From Tardiphaga sp. vice304 (GTDB lineage: Bacteria > Pseudomonadota > Alphaproteobacteria > Rhizobiales > Xanthobacteraceae), in NCBI RefSeq assembly GCF_007018905.1, contig NZ_CP041402.1, forward strand, positions 4,328,001-4,392,000: a stretch of 64,000 bases of DNA. Direction: 5' to 3'. Shown in pieces: positions 29,005 to 38,253 of this stretch. Position 1 is the first letter of the stretch. Every line of letters starts with the position of its first letter. Both the position numbers and the translations under genes were made by a program. A model generated the notes under the pieces. That model was not told where the DNA came from and made no database searches. It saw only the letters and a list, made by a program, of their open reading frames with translations.

Positions 29005-30252
29005 TTGTCGCTCCACGACAATCAACTCTACAGCACGCGATTATCGCTTGCGTTATCGTCAGGCCGCGACAATCATCCCCACGCCGCGACCGCTAAATTG
29101 CCATCCTGATTGTCGCGCTTCCCATCCAGATTGACGCGCTACAGACCTGCATACGACGCTGGCGAACGCTGTGAGGCAGCTCGATCCAGACGCGATCGTT
29201 CAGGGCACCGGCGTCGTCGCTGTCGACAACCGCGCCGATGCCGTGACGGTCTCGCTTTCGAGTGGCGAAAGCATCAGCGGCGATGTCCTGATCGGCGCCG
29301 ATGGCATCCATTCAGTCGTCAGGTCGGCCGTTTTCGGCGCAGGACCGGCGCATTTCACCGGCTGCATGGCCTGGCGCGGCGTCATTCCTTCTTCGCGTCT
29401 GCCGCCGCATATCCAGCGCGACGTCGGGACAAACTGGGTCGGCCCCGGCCGTCACGTCGTGACCTATCCCCTCCGACGAGGAGAGCTCTTCAATTTTGTC
29501 GGCGTCGTCGAACGCACGGGGTGGGAAACTGAATCATGGACGGCCAAAGGCACGCGCGACGAATGCGCCGCCGACTTCGCGGGATGGCATCCCGACGTCC
29601 ACGCGCTGATCGACAATATCGACGTGCATTACCGATGGGCATTGATGAGCCGCCCACCAATGGCGCGATGGTCGGCCGGACGCGTGGTCCTCGTCGGCGA
29701 CGCCTGCCACCCGATGTTGCCGTTCATGGCACAGGGCGCGGTCATGGCTATCGAGGACGCGATCACGCTGGCCCGAGTCCTTGCAGCTAACCGCAACGAT
29801 TTCGTGACCGCCTTCGCGAACTATGAGGCCGAACGTGTCATGCGCGCCAATCGCTGCGTCATCGCGGCGGAGCGAAACCGCGAGATCTTCCATAACGAAC
29901 GATTGATGGAGGCCGAAGACGCGAACCAATATGTGTCAGCCCAATGGAATGAGGCAAAGGTCCGCGAGCGATATAACTGGCTTTTCGCGTTCGACGCAGT
30001 TGGCGGAGGCTGACGGCCATCTTTGTGCACGATGAACACTTGGCGGAATAATACTCCGATCTGATCCCTACGCCTGCATCTATGGTTGGTGCGGATTTGA
30101 GTGTCCGCTTGGCGCCAGATGCAGCCGGTTCGCCGGATTGTTAGAAGCTTTCGTCGCGAGACCGCTCGCCTGCATGATTTCGTCCTTGAAGACATTCGAT
30201 CACGGCAAAGCCCAAGCGACTTAATTTCGAGATGTCCTAGACCTCACCCAGA

Positions 30253-30760
30253 TCAATCGACACGTTCGATCTTCACGCGATGCGCGCCACGACGTGCCAG
30301 GACTTCGATGCCGGATTTCACCGATCCGAGTTTGATGAGACCGCGTGAATATTGAAAGTCTCGATAGAAGATCGCCAGGTTTCCCCACGGCGCGTAGTAA
30401 GCGATCTCTCCGACCACCGGCGTGATGCCAACCGGTGCCCCATCGATCGACGACGACTCTGGAAGATTGCTGATCTTTTCGGTTGAGGCATAATTCTCGA
30501 GGTTAATGTCGAGCGGCAGCAAGGTCGCAAAGTCCCGGGCGGCGGGGCTGTCATCTGACGTAGCCGCCAGATTCTTTCCCCGGCCACGATTCTTACGTTT
30601 ATGCGGCCTCTTCCACGTTCAAGCGGGGCGTCTCGTGTCATGCCAGCCACCATCGGCGCACCCGGCTCGGCCTTGGCTGTCGGCGCCTTGCAGCCTGATG
30701 CCGTGACCATCGAAACTGCGATCAGCGTTGCGCGATCGAATTTCGCTGCTCATAATACCA
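30253..30760 (-). pseudogene. cyclophilin-like lipoprotein gene, frameshifted
   Basis: The C-terminal part (from about 30570 to the stop at 30253) encodes a bacterial cyclophilin-like domain with DDSPAARDFATLLPLDINLE, EIAYYAPWGNLAIFYRDF and GLIKLGSVKSGIEVL. The N-terminal part lies in a different frame: a lipoprotein-like start (LIAVSMVTASGCKAPTAKA) leading to INVRIVAGE. The two frames meet near 30575-30590, so a single-base indel breaks the gene. The original start codon also appears out of frame near 30744. The intact protein would be an envelope lipoprotein of unknown function. Confidence 0.65.
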
Positions 30761-30830
30761 GTAATGTCCGCGATCGACTCCTGAATTTGCTTGGCAGGTT
30801 TGACGCGACGACGCTCAGGCTAGTTCGACG

Positions 30831-31916
30831 GTGACCATTTTGAACGGCATAGATAGTGTTGCTCCGGAATCGGCATCTATTCGTTCCCTCGCCGCAGCGG
30901 CGACGCCGGCCTCATCCGGCTTGAAGTTGCGCCAACGCGTCTGTGTGCTCGGAGCCACCGGGACCATCGGTCGCTCCACGGTAGCCGCACTGGTGCGACG
31001 CGGACACGACGTCATCTGTTTCGTCCGGGCGCGTTCCGGCGTCGGCGGATCGATCACGCCAGCGGATATGGCGAGGCTGTTCGCCGGAGCCACAGTCAGG
31101 GTGGCGGACCCCACCGATCCCGTTTCGCTGTCCCGCGACGGGTTTGCAGGCGAGCGGTTCGATGCCGTGGTATCCTGCATGGCCTCGCGCACCGGCGCGC
31201 CCAACGACGCCTGGGCGATCGACCATCGCGCCCACATCAACGTGCTGGACGCAGCGCGGCAGGCCGGCATCGTTCACTTCGTGCAGCTTTCCGCCATCTG
31301 CGTGCAAAAGCCGCTCCTCACCTTTCAGCGTGCCAAACTGGCTTTCGAGGCGGCGCTGATCGAGTCGGGGCTGCGCTATTCCATCGTGCGGCCGACCGCA
31401 TTCTTCAAGTCGCTGTCTGGCCAGATCGAGCGCGTGCGGCGCGGACAGCCCTTCCTGGTGTTCGGCGACGGGACCCTGACAGCGTGCAAGCCCATCAGTG
31501 ACACCGATCTGGCTGACTACCTCGCGGGCTGCCTGGAGAATGAGAGCCGGTGGAACCGGATCCTGCCGATCGGTGGCCCGGGCGAGGCGATCACGCCGCG
31601 CCAGCAGGGCGAGGCCCTGTTCTCGCTGCTTGGTCGTGCACCCAAATTCAAGCGCGTCCCGGTGGCCCTGCTCGACGCCATCATCGGCGGCCTCGGAATG
31701 CTTGGCCGTATCGCGCCAGCACTGGCCGACAAGGCTGAACTGGCAAGGATCGGCCGCTATTATGCGACCGAATCGATGCTGGTACTGGATCCGCAGACCG
31801 GGGCTTATGATGCCGCTGCCACGCCCTCGACAGGAACCGAGACGCTATTCGACTTTTATCGTTCGGTTCTGGCCGGCGCCGAAGCGCCCGAGCGCGGGGA
31901 CCATGCCGTCTTCTAG
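30831..31916 (+). CDS. bciA: divinyl chlorophyllide a 8-vinyl-reductase (BciA-type)
   Basis: Predicted 361-aa NADPH-dependent reductase that converts the 8-vinyl group of (proto)chlorophyllide to ethyl in bacteriochlorophyll synthesis. Evidence is the Rossmann turn VLGATGTIGRSTVAAL and two stretches highly characteristic of BciA: SAICVQKPLLTFQRAKLAFE and SIVRPTAFFKSLSGQIE, then FGDGTLTACKPISDTDL and ARIGRYYATESMLVLDP. Start is a GTG without a strong ribosome site; the first 30 residues are poorly conserved. No other photosynthesis gene is visible here, which is odd since bciA usually serves chlorophyll-making strains. A hydrolase gene follows 142 bases downstream. Confidence 0.82.
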   Translation: MTILNGIDSVAPESASIRSLAAAATPASSGLKLRQRVCVLGATGTIGRSTVAALVRRGHDVICFVRARSGVGGSITPADMARLFAGATVRVADPTDPVSLSRDGFAGERFDAVVSCMASRTGAPNDAWAIDHRAHINVLDAARQAGIVHFVQLSAICVQKPLLTFQRAKLAFEAALIESGLRYSIVRPTAFFKSLSGQIERVRRGQPFLVFGDGTLTACKPISDTDLADYLAGCLENESRWNRILPIGGPGEAITPRQQGEALFSLLGRAPKFKRVPVALLDAIIGGLGMLGRIAPALADKAELARIGRYYATESMLVLDPQTGAYDAAATPSTGTETLFDFYRSVLAGAEAPERGDHAVF

Positions 31917-32058
31917 GGCGGCAGAGCCATGAGACGAACCAATCTATGACCCCCCTTCGCTCGCGAGCATCCCACGCCTTTTTTGCATCGTGATACGCCT
32001 GTCTGAACTTGCAAATATCAGGAGCCGCGTTTTGGCCAGCAAAAGGAAAATCACCCCG

Positions 32059-32979
32059 ATGATATTCGCTTGGGCAGCAGGCGTGGCCGCTGTCGGAATC
32101 GTCGCCCTGGCGCTGTGGCTGTACGCCCCCGACAAGCCCCGCGCCGTCCTGGAAGCCGCCTATCCCGGCGACTATCGGAGCGTCGATGATTTGCGTCTGC
32201 GCCTGCGCGACACCGGCCCGCGCGACGCAGCGGCGGTGATCCTCCTGCACGGCTTCGGCGCCAGCCTGGACACCTGGGAGCCATGGGCGCAGGCGCTGTC
32301 GGCGCGCTTCAGGGTTATCCGGTTTGACCTGCCCGGCTTTGGCCTGACCGGCCCCGACCCCACAGGCGACTACACAGACGCGCGTGCTATCAAGATCCTG
32401 ACCGGCTTGATGGACCAATTGGGAATCGACCGGGCCAGCCTCATTGGCAATTCTCTCGGTGGACGCATCGCCTGGAACTTCGCCGCCCTGAACCCCCACC
32501 GCGTCACGCGCCTGGTGCTGGTCTCGCCGGACGGCTTCGCGAGCCCGGGTTTCGAATACGACAGGGTCAGCGAGACGCCATTGATGATGCAGGCGCTGCC
32601 CTACGTCGCGCCGCGCGGCCTGCTGAAGGCAAATCTGGCTCCCGCCTATGCCAACCCGGAGGCCCTGAGCGAGGCGACACTGACCCGCTATCGCGACATG
32701 ATGCGGGCTCCCGGCGTGCGACCTGCGATCCTCGCAAGGATGGGCCAGGTGATCCTGCGCGATCCCGCCCCGACCCTGGCCGGCATTCAGACCCCGACGC
32801 TGCTCCTCTGGGGCGAAAAGGATGCCATGATCCCCATCAGCAACGCGGCCGATTACCTGCGATACATGCCCCACGCGCGCCTGGTACGCTTGCCCAACCT
32901 CGGCCACGTGCCCTTCGAGGAGGACCCGGTCACTTCAATCGCTCCGGTAGAAATCTTCCTGTCCGGCGCGACGCCTTGA
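32059..32979 (+). CDS. membrane-anchored alpha/beta hydrolase
   Basis: Predicted 306-aa hydrolase. Start at ATG 32059, preceded by AAAGGAAAA; the frame is open further upstream from a GTG at 31990 but without a ribosome site. An N-terminal hydrophobic segment (MIFAWAAGVAAVGIVALALW) would anchor it in the membrane facing the periplasm. The hydrolase fold has oxyanion motif LLHGFGASLDTW, nucleophile elbow GNSLGGRIAW, acid GEKDAMIP and histidine LGHVPFEEDP. It resembles meta-cleavage-product hydrolases and BchO-like proteins alike; pairing with bciA makes a pigment-related role conceivable but unproven. Confidence 0.8.
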   Translation: MIFAWAAGVAAVGIVALALWLYAPDKPRAVLEAAYPGDYRSVDDLRLRLRDTGPRDAAAVILLHGFGASLDTWEPWAQALSARFRVIRFDLPGFGLTGPDPTGDYTDARAIKILTGLMDQLGIDRASLIGNSLGGRIAWNFAALNPHRVTRLVLVSPDGFASPGFEYDRVSETPLMMQALPYVAPRGLLKANLAPAYANPEALSEATLTRYRDMMRAPGVRPAILARMGQVILRDPAPTLAGIQTPTLLLWGEKDAMIPISNAADYLRYMPHARLVRLPNLGHVPFEEDPVTSIAPVEIFLSGATP

Positions 32980-33190
32980 GCCGAAAGGCGTTCGACCGGG
33001 CGAACCTCGGCGATTTCGATCTGCATTTTCACGACCTTCGTGGAACCGCCGTCACCAGGCTGGCGTTCGCCGGCCGTACTGCCCCGCAGATCGCTTCGAT
33101 CACTGTTCACAACCTCAAGGACGTAGCGGTGATTTTAGAGGCGAATTACCTCGGCGGTCAGGCCGAACTGGCGGACAAGGCGATCCGCCA
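32979..33190 (+). pseudogene. tyrosine-recombinase (integrase) C-terminal fragment
   Basis: Begins right at the hydrolase stop. The translated fragment contains LHFHDLRGTAVTRLAFAG, the HxLR box of phage-type integrases, followed by ITVHNLKDVAVILEANYLGG, where the usual GH before the catalytic tyrosine region has decayed to VH. Nothing of the N-terminal or core-binding domain remains. It runs into an IS256 fragment on the other strand at about 33165. It points to past integration of a genomic island. Confidence 0.7.
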
Positions 33191-33780
33191 GTCCTGCGCG
33201 CTCTCGCGGGCGCCATCGGTGAAGCCGACCAGTTCCTTGCGGCCTTCCGGGGTCGCGCCGATCAGCACCAGGATGCACTTCTTTTCGTCTTCGAGGCGTG
33301 CCTGGAGATGGATGCCATCAGCACAGATGTGGACGTAGCGCTTCGCCGACAGATCGCGCCTCTGCCACGTGATGTGCTCGTCGAGCCAGCCGTCCTTTAG
33401 GCGGCCGATGGCAGATGCAGACAACCCGGCAGCATCCTTGCCGAGCAGCGCTGCCAGCGCCTCCGAGAAGTCGCCGTTCGAGATGCCCTTCAGGTAAAGG
33501 ATCGGCAGCAGCGTCTCGATAGACTTCGAGCGGCGCATGTAGGGCGGCAGGATCGACGGCGAGAACCGGATGCGGGCGGGGTCGGTAGCGCCTTCCTCGC
33601 GATCGCGCACACGCGGCTGGCGGACGACGACCGGACAGATACCGGTCATCACCTCGCGTTCCGGCAGGTGACCGTGGCGCACGACCCGCTGGTGCCCGTC
33701 CGCGGTCTTCAAATCGGTATGCCTGCCGAGAAAGTCTGCAACCTCGGCCTCTACTTCGCGAAGGAATCGATGTGAAGTTC
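33163..33780 (-). pseudogene. IS256-family transposase fragment
   Basis: Minus-strand frame with RFSPSILPPYMRRSKSIETL, LPILYLKGISNGDFSEAL and RYVHICADGIHLQARLEDEK (the DDE-domain Asp region), the pattern of IS256/Mutator-type transposases. It is truncated at both ends: the N-terminus is cut by the adjoining IS3 scrap near 33775 and the C-terminus stops after AQDWR near 33170. No terminal repeats survive. Confidence 0.8.
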
Positions 33781-34166
33781 GGTTTCATTTCGAAGCACCG
33801 GGGGTTCTGGCCGGCGGATTGGTTGTGCGAGGCGCTCGGTGTGCCGGACACATTCGCTCTGAAAACGGCCCGGAGCTCATTGCAAAAGCTGTGCAAGACT
33901 AGATCGCGGCGGTGGATGCGAAGACCGCCTAGATCATGCTAGGCAGCCCATGGGAGAATGGCTTCATCGAGTCATTCAACGCCCGGCTTCGCGACGAGCT
34001 TTTGGACTGCGACATCTTCTACTCACTGGCTGAGGCCAGGATCGTGATTAAAAGCTGGCGTCGGCATAAAAATACCGTCCGCACTCACGGCTCGCTGGGT
34101 TATAGGCCACCAGCCCCAGAGGTCTTCGTGCCCGCAATGATCGCGCGGTCGATTTCGCAACCCTGA
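33773..34166 (+). pseudogene. IS3-family OrfB remnant with internal deletion and stops
   Basis: The first 30 codons read like the start of an IS3 OrfB (KFGFISKHRGFWPADWLCEA). The frame then jumps to the end of the same protein: HIRSENGPELIAKAVQD, two in-frame TAG codons, and NGFIESFNARLRDELLDCDI to SLGYRPPAPEVF. The middle of the catalytic domain is deleted. It shows repeated transposon decay between the integrase scrap and the nitrile hydratase locus. Confidence 0.8.
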
Positions 34167-34276
34167 TCATATACGCCGACCGCGCTGGCACCCAAGCCGC
34201 CCGTGCACGAACATCCAACTGGACCAGTCAGTGGGAACCGATCAATGTTGCAGGCCGAATGACACTTGGACACCGA

Positions 34277-34954
34277 TTACGACGCGACGCCGGGTAACGC
34301 CGCGCCCACCAAGGAATCGCGAGATACGAGATCGGCGAGCTCACGCTCGTTCAAATCCTCGGTGCCCTTCGGACGCAACGGCAGCACGATGTAGCGTAGG
34401 TCGGCGTTACTGTCGTGGACGCGCACCTCGACGGATTCTGGCAGCACGAGGCCGAATTCCTGCAAGACCTCGCGCGGCTGGCGCACGGCGCGCGAGCGGT
34501 AATTCTTGCTCACGTACCAGGCTGGGGGTTCGCCTAGCAGCGAGCGCGGATAGCATGAGCACAGCGTGCAGACGATCAGGTTGTGGGTCTCTTCGGTATT
34601 CTCGATCACCATGAGTTCGGCTTCCGTCACTTCGATACCAAGTTCTATGGCTGCCTTCTTGCCATCCTTCAGCATGCGCGCTTTGTAGTCGGGATCAAGC
34701 CAAGCCCGCGCCACCATGCGAGCACCCTGATGCGGCGAGGCGATGTCGTTGATCTCAAGCCGGCGGCGGATCTCGACGGCGGTGATGAGACCCTTTTCGA
34801 TCAGCATGGCGCGCAGCGCGATGAAGCGCGCTTCCTCCATCGTCAACTCGACGTCCTCGTCGTAGGGCAGCAGTGGATGGGGTGCGTGGCTGTGTTCGTG
34901 GGATTGATCGTGCCCGTGAGAGTGGTCATGCGGATGATCGTGGTCGTGACTCAT
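34277..34954 (-). CDS. nitrile hydratase alpha / thiocyanate hydrolase gamma-type subunit, cobalt type
   Basis: Predicted 225-aa catalytic subunit. The metal claw VCTLCSCYPR is at residues 128-137 (Cys129, Cys132, Ser133, Cys134); Thr at the second position is the mark of the Co(III) type, and two cysteines are normally oxidised to sulfinic/sulfenic acids. The first 26 residues hold 11 histidines (HDHDHPHDHSHGHDQSHEHSH pattern, split here: starts MSHDHDHPHDHSHG), an extension also known in thiocyanate hydrolase gamma, perhaps for cobalt handling. The ATG overlaps the preceding subunit gene by 4 bases. It would hydrate nitriles to amides or hydrolyse thiocyanate; sequence alone does not decide. 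Confidence 0.88.
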   Translation of the reverse strand: MSHDHDHPHDHSHGHDQSHEHSHAPHPLLPYDEDVELTMEEARFIALRAMLIEKGLITAVEIRRRLEINDIASPHQGARMVARAWLDPDYKARMLKDGKKAAIELGIEVTEAELMVIENTEETHNLIVCTLCSCYPRSLLGEPPAWYVSKNYRSRAVRQPREVLQEFGLVLPESVEVRVHDSNADLRYIVLPLRPKGTEDLNERELADLVSRDSLVGAALPGVAS

Positions 34955-35265
34955 GAAGTTTCTCCATGCGACGAAAGCAGCCGTAGCCAGTGGCCATAGA
35001 TTTCAATGACGAGCGAATCGTTTTCCGGCCCGGCGTAATCCGGCCAGATATCCTTCTGCATCAGGCGGACGCGATAGAGCGGAATACGCTCGCCGCCGAC
35101 CCTGCCGTAGGCCCGCTCTTCCGGGTTCTCGAACTTGCCGCAGACGTAATCGATTGTGCCGGGCTTATTGCGGATATATCGCGGCGTGCGCACGTGGCCG
35201 GGCTTGTCGAGATCGATGATTTTGACCTTGTCGCCGACCAAGAAAGATTCGTTATATCCGGTCAT
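34951..35265 (-). CDS. nitrile hydratase beta C-terminal-half subunit (split beta)
   Basis: Predicted 104-aa protein corresponding only to the C-terminal SH3-like barrel of nitrile hydratase beta: GDKVKIIDLDKPGHVRTPRY, NKPGTIDYVCGKFENPEERA and YRVRLMQKDIWPDY. In normal bacterial nitrile hydratases this is fused to the helical N-terminal half. Here, as in the alpha subunit of thiocyanate hydrolase, it is a separate polypeptide. It overlaps both neighbours by 4 bases (ATGA), giving strict co-translation. Confidence 0.88.
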   Translation of the reverse strand: MTGYNESFLVGDKVKIIDLDKPGHVRTPRYIRNKPGTIDYVCGKFENPEERAYGRVGGERIPLYRVRLMQKDIWPDYAGPENDSLVIEIYGHWLRLLSSHGETS

Positions 35266-35576
35266 GGGGCGCCGCGCCCATTCCGGAACACCTCCTCCGT
35301 CCGGCGCACCAATTCGTCGCGCGAAACGTAGCCCTTTTCAACCATCATCTCCGCCATGCCGTGGACGCGACGGCCGTAGAACGTCGAATTCTTATATTCC
35401 TCTGGCGTCATCTGCTCGATCGTCCGGCGGAATTCGTCGAGGTTCATGATGCCCTTATTCCACAACACATTGAACATGGCGATCATCTGCTTTTCCCAAA
35501 AAAGCTGTTTGACCTCCTCTTTCGGCACCTCTCCCGCAGGCAAGCCGCCAACATCTGTCACAAAACGATCCGCCAT
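35262..35576 (-). CDS. nitrile hydratase beta N-terminal-half subunit (split beta) or activator-like
   Basis: Predicted 104-aa helical protein matching the N-terminal half of nitrile hydratase beta: FWEKQMIAMFNVLWNKGIMN, EFRRTIEQMTPEEYKNSTFY and EKGYVSRDELVRRTEEV. The gene order N-half, C-half, alpha equals scnB-scnA-scnC of thiocyanate hydrolase. Nitrile hydratase activators share this fold, so it might double as, or be, the metallochaperone; no other activator gene is present. Ribosome site GGGAAGGG precedes the ATG at 35576. A 178-base gap separates it from the frameshifted SDR. Confidence 0.85.
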   Translation of the reverse strand: MADRFVTDVGGLPAGEVPKEEVKQLFWEKQMIAMFNVLWNKGIMNLDEFRRTIEQMTPEEYKNSTFYGRRVHGMAEMMVEKGYVSRDELVRRTEEVFRNGRGAP

Positions 35577-35754
35577 TACTAACCCTTCCCGGTTTCACGG
35601 TACTGCTTTGGAGTTACCCTCAGCCATCTTACATCAATGGTGCGGGGCATCGCCCCTTTGTATATGCGCGCTGCTGTTCCGAAGCCAAGGCCGTATTCGG
35701 CGACGACACGGTTTATGTCGAACGGCCCTTTGAGGATTGCGCATGGTGATTTCA

Positions 35755-36515
35755 TTACAAAAGTCTGCCGCCGTCGACGACAAGCGTCGTGCCGGTCGAA
35801 AAGCCTAGGTGAGTGGCGCAGGCTAGGATCGCGGCAGCTACGTCGTCGGCCGTGGCAACCCGCTTCAGCGGAGTGGTCGCACCAGTCTTGGCGTTGAAAT
35901 CGGCGCCCCGCCCCGAAACGAAACCGGTATCAACTACGCTAGGCGACACGCCGAGCACGCGGATCTCGGGCGCAAGCGCGCGGCCGAGCGATTTTGTCAT
36001 GACGTCGATCCCGGCCTTGGCAGCGCAATAAGCAATCGACGAGCCGGAACCACTTATGCCGGCGATCGAGGACACCGAGACGATCAGGCCGTCGCCTGAG
36101 GCTTTCAGCAACGGGGCGAAGGCGCGGATGGTGGCAACTGGCCGCGCCAGTTCACCGCAAACATGCGGTCGATCAGTTCGTCGTCGAGTGCATCGAGATC
36201 AGTATGCGGCACCGGTGTCGTGAAGCCGGCGCTGTTGACCAAAATGTCGAGCCGGCCATAGCGCGAAGTAATGGCGTCGCGCAGCGCCAACAGGGTAGCG
36301 GTGTCGGCCACGTCGGCCGCGAATGCCGCATGACCGTCGCCGGCCAGGCCGTTCAATACCTGCTTGGCAGCGTCAGCCTTGTCGGCGCCGACGCGATGCG
36401 TGACCGCCACGTGCGCGCCACAGCCGGAGAACGATCGCGCAGAAGCGTCGCCTATGCCGCCGCTACCGCCGACGATCAAAGCGACCTTGCCTACTAAAGA
36501 AATTCGATAAGACAT
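35755..36515 (-). pseudogene. short-chain dehydrogenase/reductase, single-base frameshift
   Basis: N-terminal part (36515 down to about 36140) has GGSGGIG and NSAGF; the C-terminal part (to 35755) has the catalytic SVSSIAG, the YCAAK Tyr-Lys pair and the ending VVDGGRLL. The frames break in the codons after NWRGQ: the sequence reads CAGTTGCCACC where the intact relative at 4889-5635 has CAGTTCGCC, so one base is missing near 36140. Everything else is intact, so the lesion is recent or a sequencing error. It is part of the same minus-strand cluster as the ABC importer and the nitrile hydratase genes. Confidence 0.85.
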
Positions 36516-36574
36516 CTCACCCACCCTGTCGGCAGCCGAGCGTTACGCATGGCCGATGCACCATGCAATTCGAT

Positions 36575-37426
36575 CTACGCGACCTTCGCCGTGGCACCGA
36601 CCCGGCCGAAAAATCCGACCACGACCGGCGCGAGCCGATCGTCGGGCACCCATTCGGCGATCGGAATCAGGTCGACGCTTAACTGGTCCTTGCGCAGCAG
36701 ATGCAGCTCGGCGCCCGGGATCAGCTTTTGCACCTCGAGACCGGCAGTGATTGAGTGGGTCATATCGTTGCCGGGTAGCACGCACACAGGAAAGTCGATC
36801 GCCTTCAGGGCCGCTGCGCTCGCTCCCAGCATCGGATCGTTGACACCGCTTTCGAGTTCGGCCCGCCACCGACTCATAACTTCAATGAAGCGTTGCTGAT
36901 CCCACGCCATGATCTCTGCGCGACGTGATGCATCGATTTCGATTAGATCCTTGAAATGGTCTGTGCGGCAGACCTCGTCCATGCCGCCTTGTTGTGCTGC
37001 TTCGACATATTGCGTGTAATAAACACGAGATAGCCGCTTCACCGCGAAGGCACCTCCGGTCACTCGCATCATTAGCAGGCCAGCGATGGCTTCGCGGTGG
37101 CGCAACGCCATAATAGTAGCGAGCCGGCATCCCGACGACGACCCGCCGATGATCAGCGGCGGTAGCCCGAGCGACCCCGCCAATGCGTACAAATCATCAG
37201 CCCAGATCTCAAACTCCGATCCCTCGCCGTCCAGCGACAGACTCGATCGACCGGTATTGCGGCGATCGTGAAGGAGCACCCGAAATCCCGCGTCGGCGAC
37301 TCGCTCGGCGAGGCCCCTCACCTCATCCATGCTGCGTCGGGCCCCGGAGACCAGCGCCACCCAAGGACCGCTATTCCCTAGAACTTGGTAGTGCAGAGAA
37401 ACCGATCTCACATTTACATGCGGCAT
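36575..37426 (-). CDS. alpha/beta hydrolase
   Basis: Predicted 283-aa cytoplasmic hydrolase. It shows HDRRNTGRSSLSLDG, the strand-turn typical of the fold, and the nucleophile elbow IIGGSSSGCRLA. The end is atypical: the acid region is VLPGNDMTHS and a clear catalytic histidine near the C-terminus is hard to place (a candidate is His in GAELHLLRKD), so activity needs care. It lies between the SDR pseudogene and the enoyl-CoA hydratase gene, 18 bases after the latter's stop. Confidence 0.78.
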   Translation of the reverse strand: MPHVNVRSVSLHYQVLGNSGPWVALVSGARRSMDEVRGLAERVADAGFRVLLHDRRNTGRSSLSLDGEGSEFEIWADDLYALAGSLGLPPLIIGGSSSGCRLATIMALRHREAIAGLLMMRVTGGAFAVKRLSRVYYTQYVEAAQQGGMDEVCRTDHFKDLIEIDASRRAEIMAWDQQRFIEVMSRWRAELESGVNDPMLGASAAALKAIDFPVCVLPGNDMTHSITAGLEVQKLIPGAELHLLRKDQLSVDLIPIAEWVPDDRLAPVVVGFFGRVGATAKVA

Positions 37427-37444
37427 GATGATGTTCCTGTATCG

Positions 37445-38230
37445 CTATCGCCCAGTGAAAATTGGCTTACGGCCTTCGCGCACTGCAGCCATTCCTTCGT
37501 CGACATCGGCCGTCCATTCCAGCGCCGCGCGCAGTTCGTCAGACAAAGCCCGTGCCGCAGCAAACCCCGAGGCTTCTCGTGTCCTGACAATCCGTTTGGT
37601 ACCCTTTGTAGCCAGCGGACCATTTTCCGCGATAATGCGCGCCATATCGGCGAGCACCGCGTGAACGCTGTCGGACGCCACGATCCGATCCGCGAGCCCA
37701 ATGCGCAGCATTTCCTCGGCATCGATCTCGCGGCCGGTGCACAAGAGATCGAGCGCACGCCCGACGCCGACGATTCGCGGGAGCCGGACCGGGGCGCCGA
37801 CCCCCGGAAAGCCGCCCCATTTGGCCTCCGGTGACGACTGTGTGACGTGATCGCCGGCGATCCTAATGTCGCAGGCCAGGGCCAATTCAACAGCCCCAGC
37901 CCTTACCATACCGTTCAGTCCGGCAATGACGATCTGCGGCAGCGCTTCGATAGCGTCGAACGAGGCGTTGGCGAGGCGGATCAGCCGCAAAACCTCCTCT
38001 TTGCTTAGGCTGCACCGCAGCGCCGGTGTGAGGATGCCGGTCGAAAAACAGGAGGTACCTTCACCGGCGATGGTGAGAACATCGACATCGGGCCTGTCGG
38101 CCAGTGCTCCTGCTATGCACCCGAGTGCGATCAGAATGTCCCCAGTCAACAGGTTCAGCGATTCGGGCCGAGTAAAGGTTACCGACGCCACGCGACCCGC
38201 AATTTCGTAGTTCAAACCTTCGACCATCAT
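37445..38230 (-). CDS. enoyl-CoA hydratase/isomerase-family protein
   Basis: Predicted 261-aa crotonase-fold protein. Start at ATG 38230 follows GGGAAAG. Family features are TFTRPESLNLLTG near residue 20, the oxyanion-hole segment FSTGILTPAL and VIAGLNGMVRAGAVELALACDIRIAG, where the second oxyanion glycine lies in GMVRAG; the later SSPEAKWGGFPGVG is typical. It would act on a CoA thioester (hydration, isomerisation or hydrolysis) in the catabolic route served by the cluster. No CoA ligase is visible in the window, an open gap in the pathway. Confidence 0.85.
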   Translation of the reverse strand: MMVEGLNYEIAGRVASVTFTRPESLNLLTGDILIALGCIAGALADRPDVDVLTIAGEGTSCFSTGILTPALRCSLSKEEVLRLIRLANASFDAIEALPQIVIAGLNGMVRAGAVELALACDIRIAGDHVTQSSPEAKWGGFPGVGAPVRLPRIVGVGRALDLLCTGREIDAEEMLRIGLADRIVASDSVHAVLADMARIIAENGPLATKGTKRIVRTREASGFAAARALSDELRAALEWTADVDEGMAAVREGRKPIFTGR

Positions 38231-38253
38231 CGCGTCTTTCCCGCCCACGGGCG

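Noticed and set aside
30101..30355. Plus-strand 84-aa open frame
   Set aside because: Overlaps the cyclophilin-like remnant antisense and has no features.
31681..32907. Minus-strand 408-codon open frame
   Set aside because: Antisense of bciA end and the hydrolase; codon use implausible.
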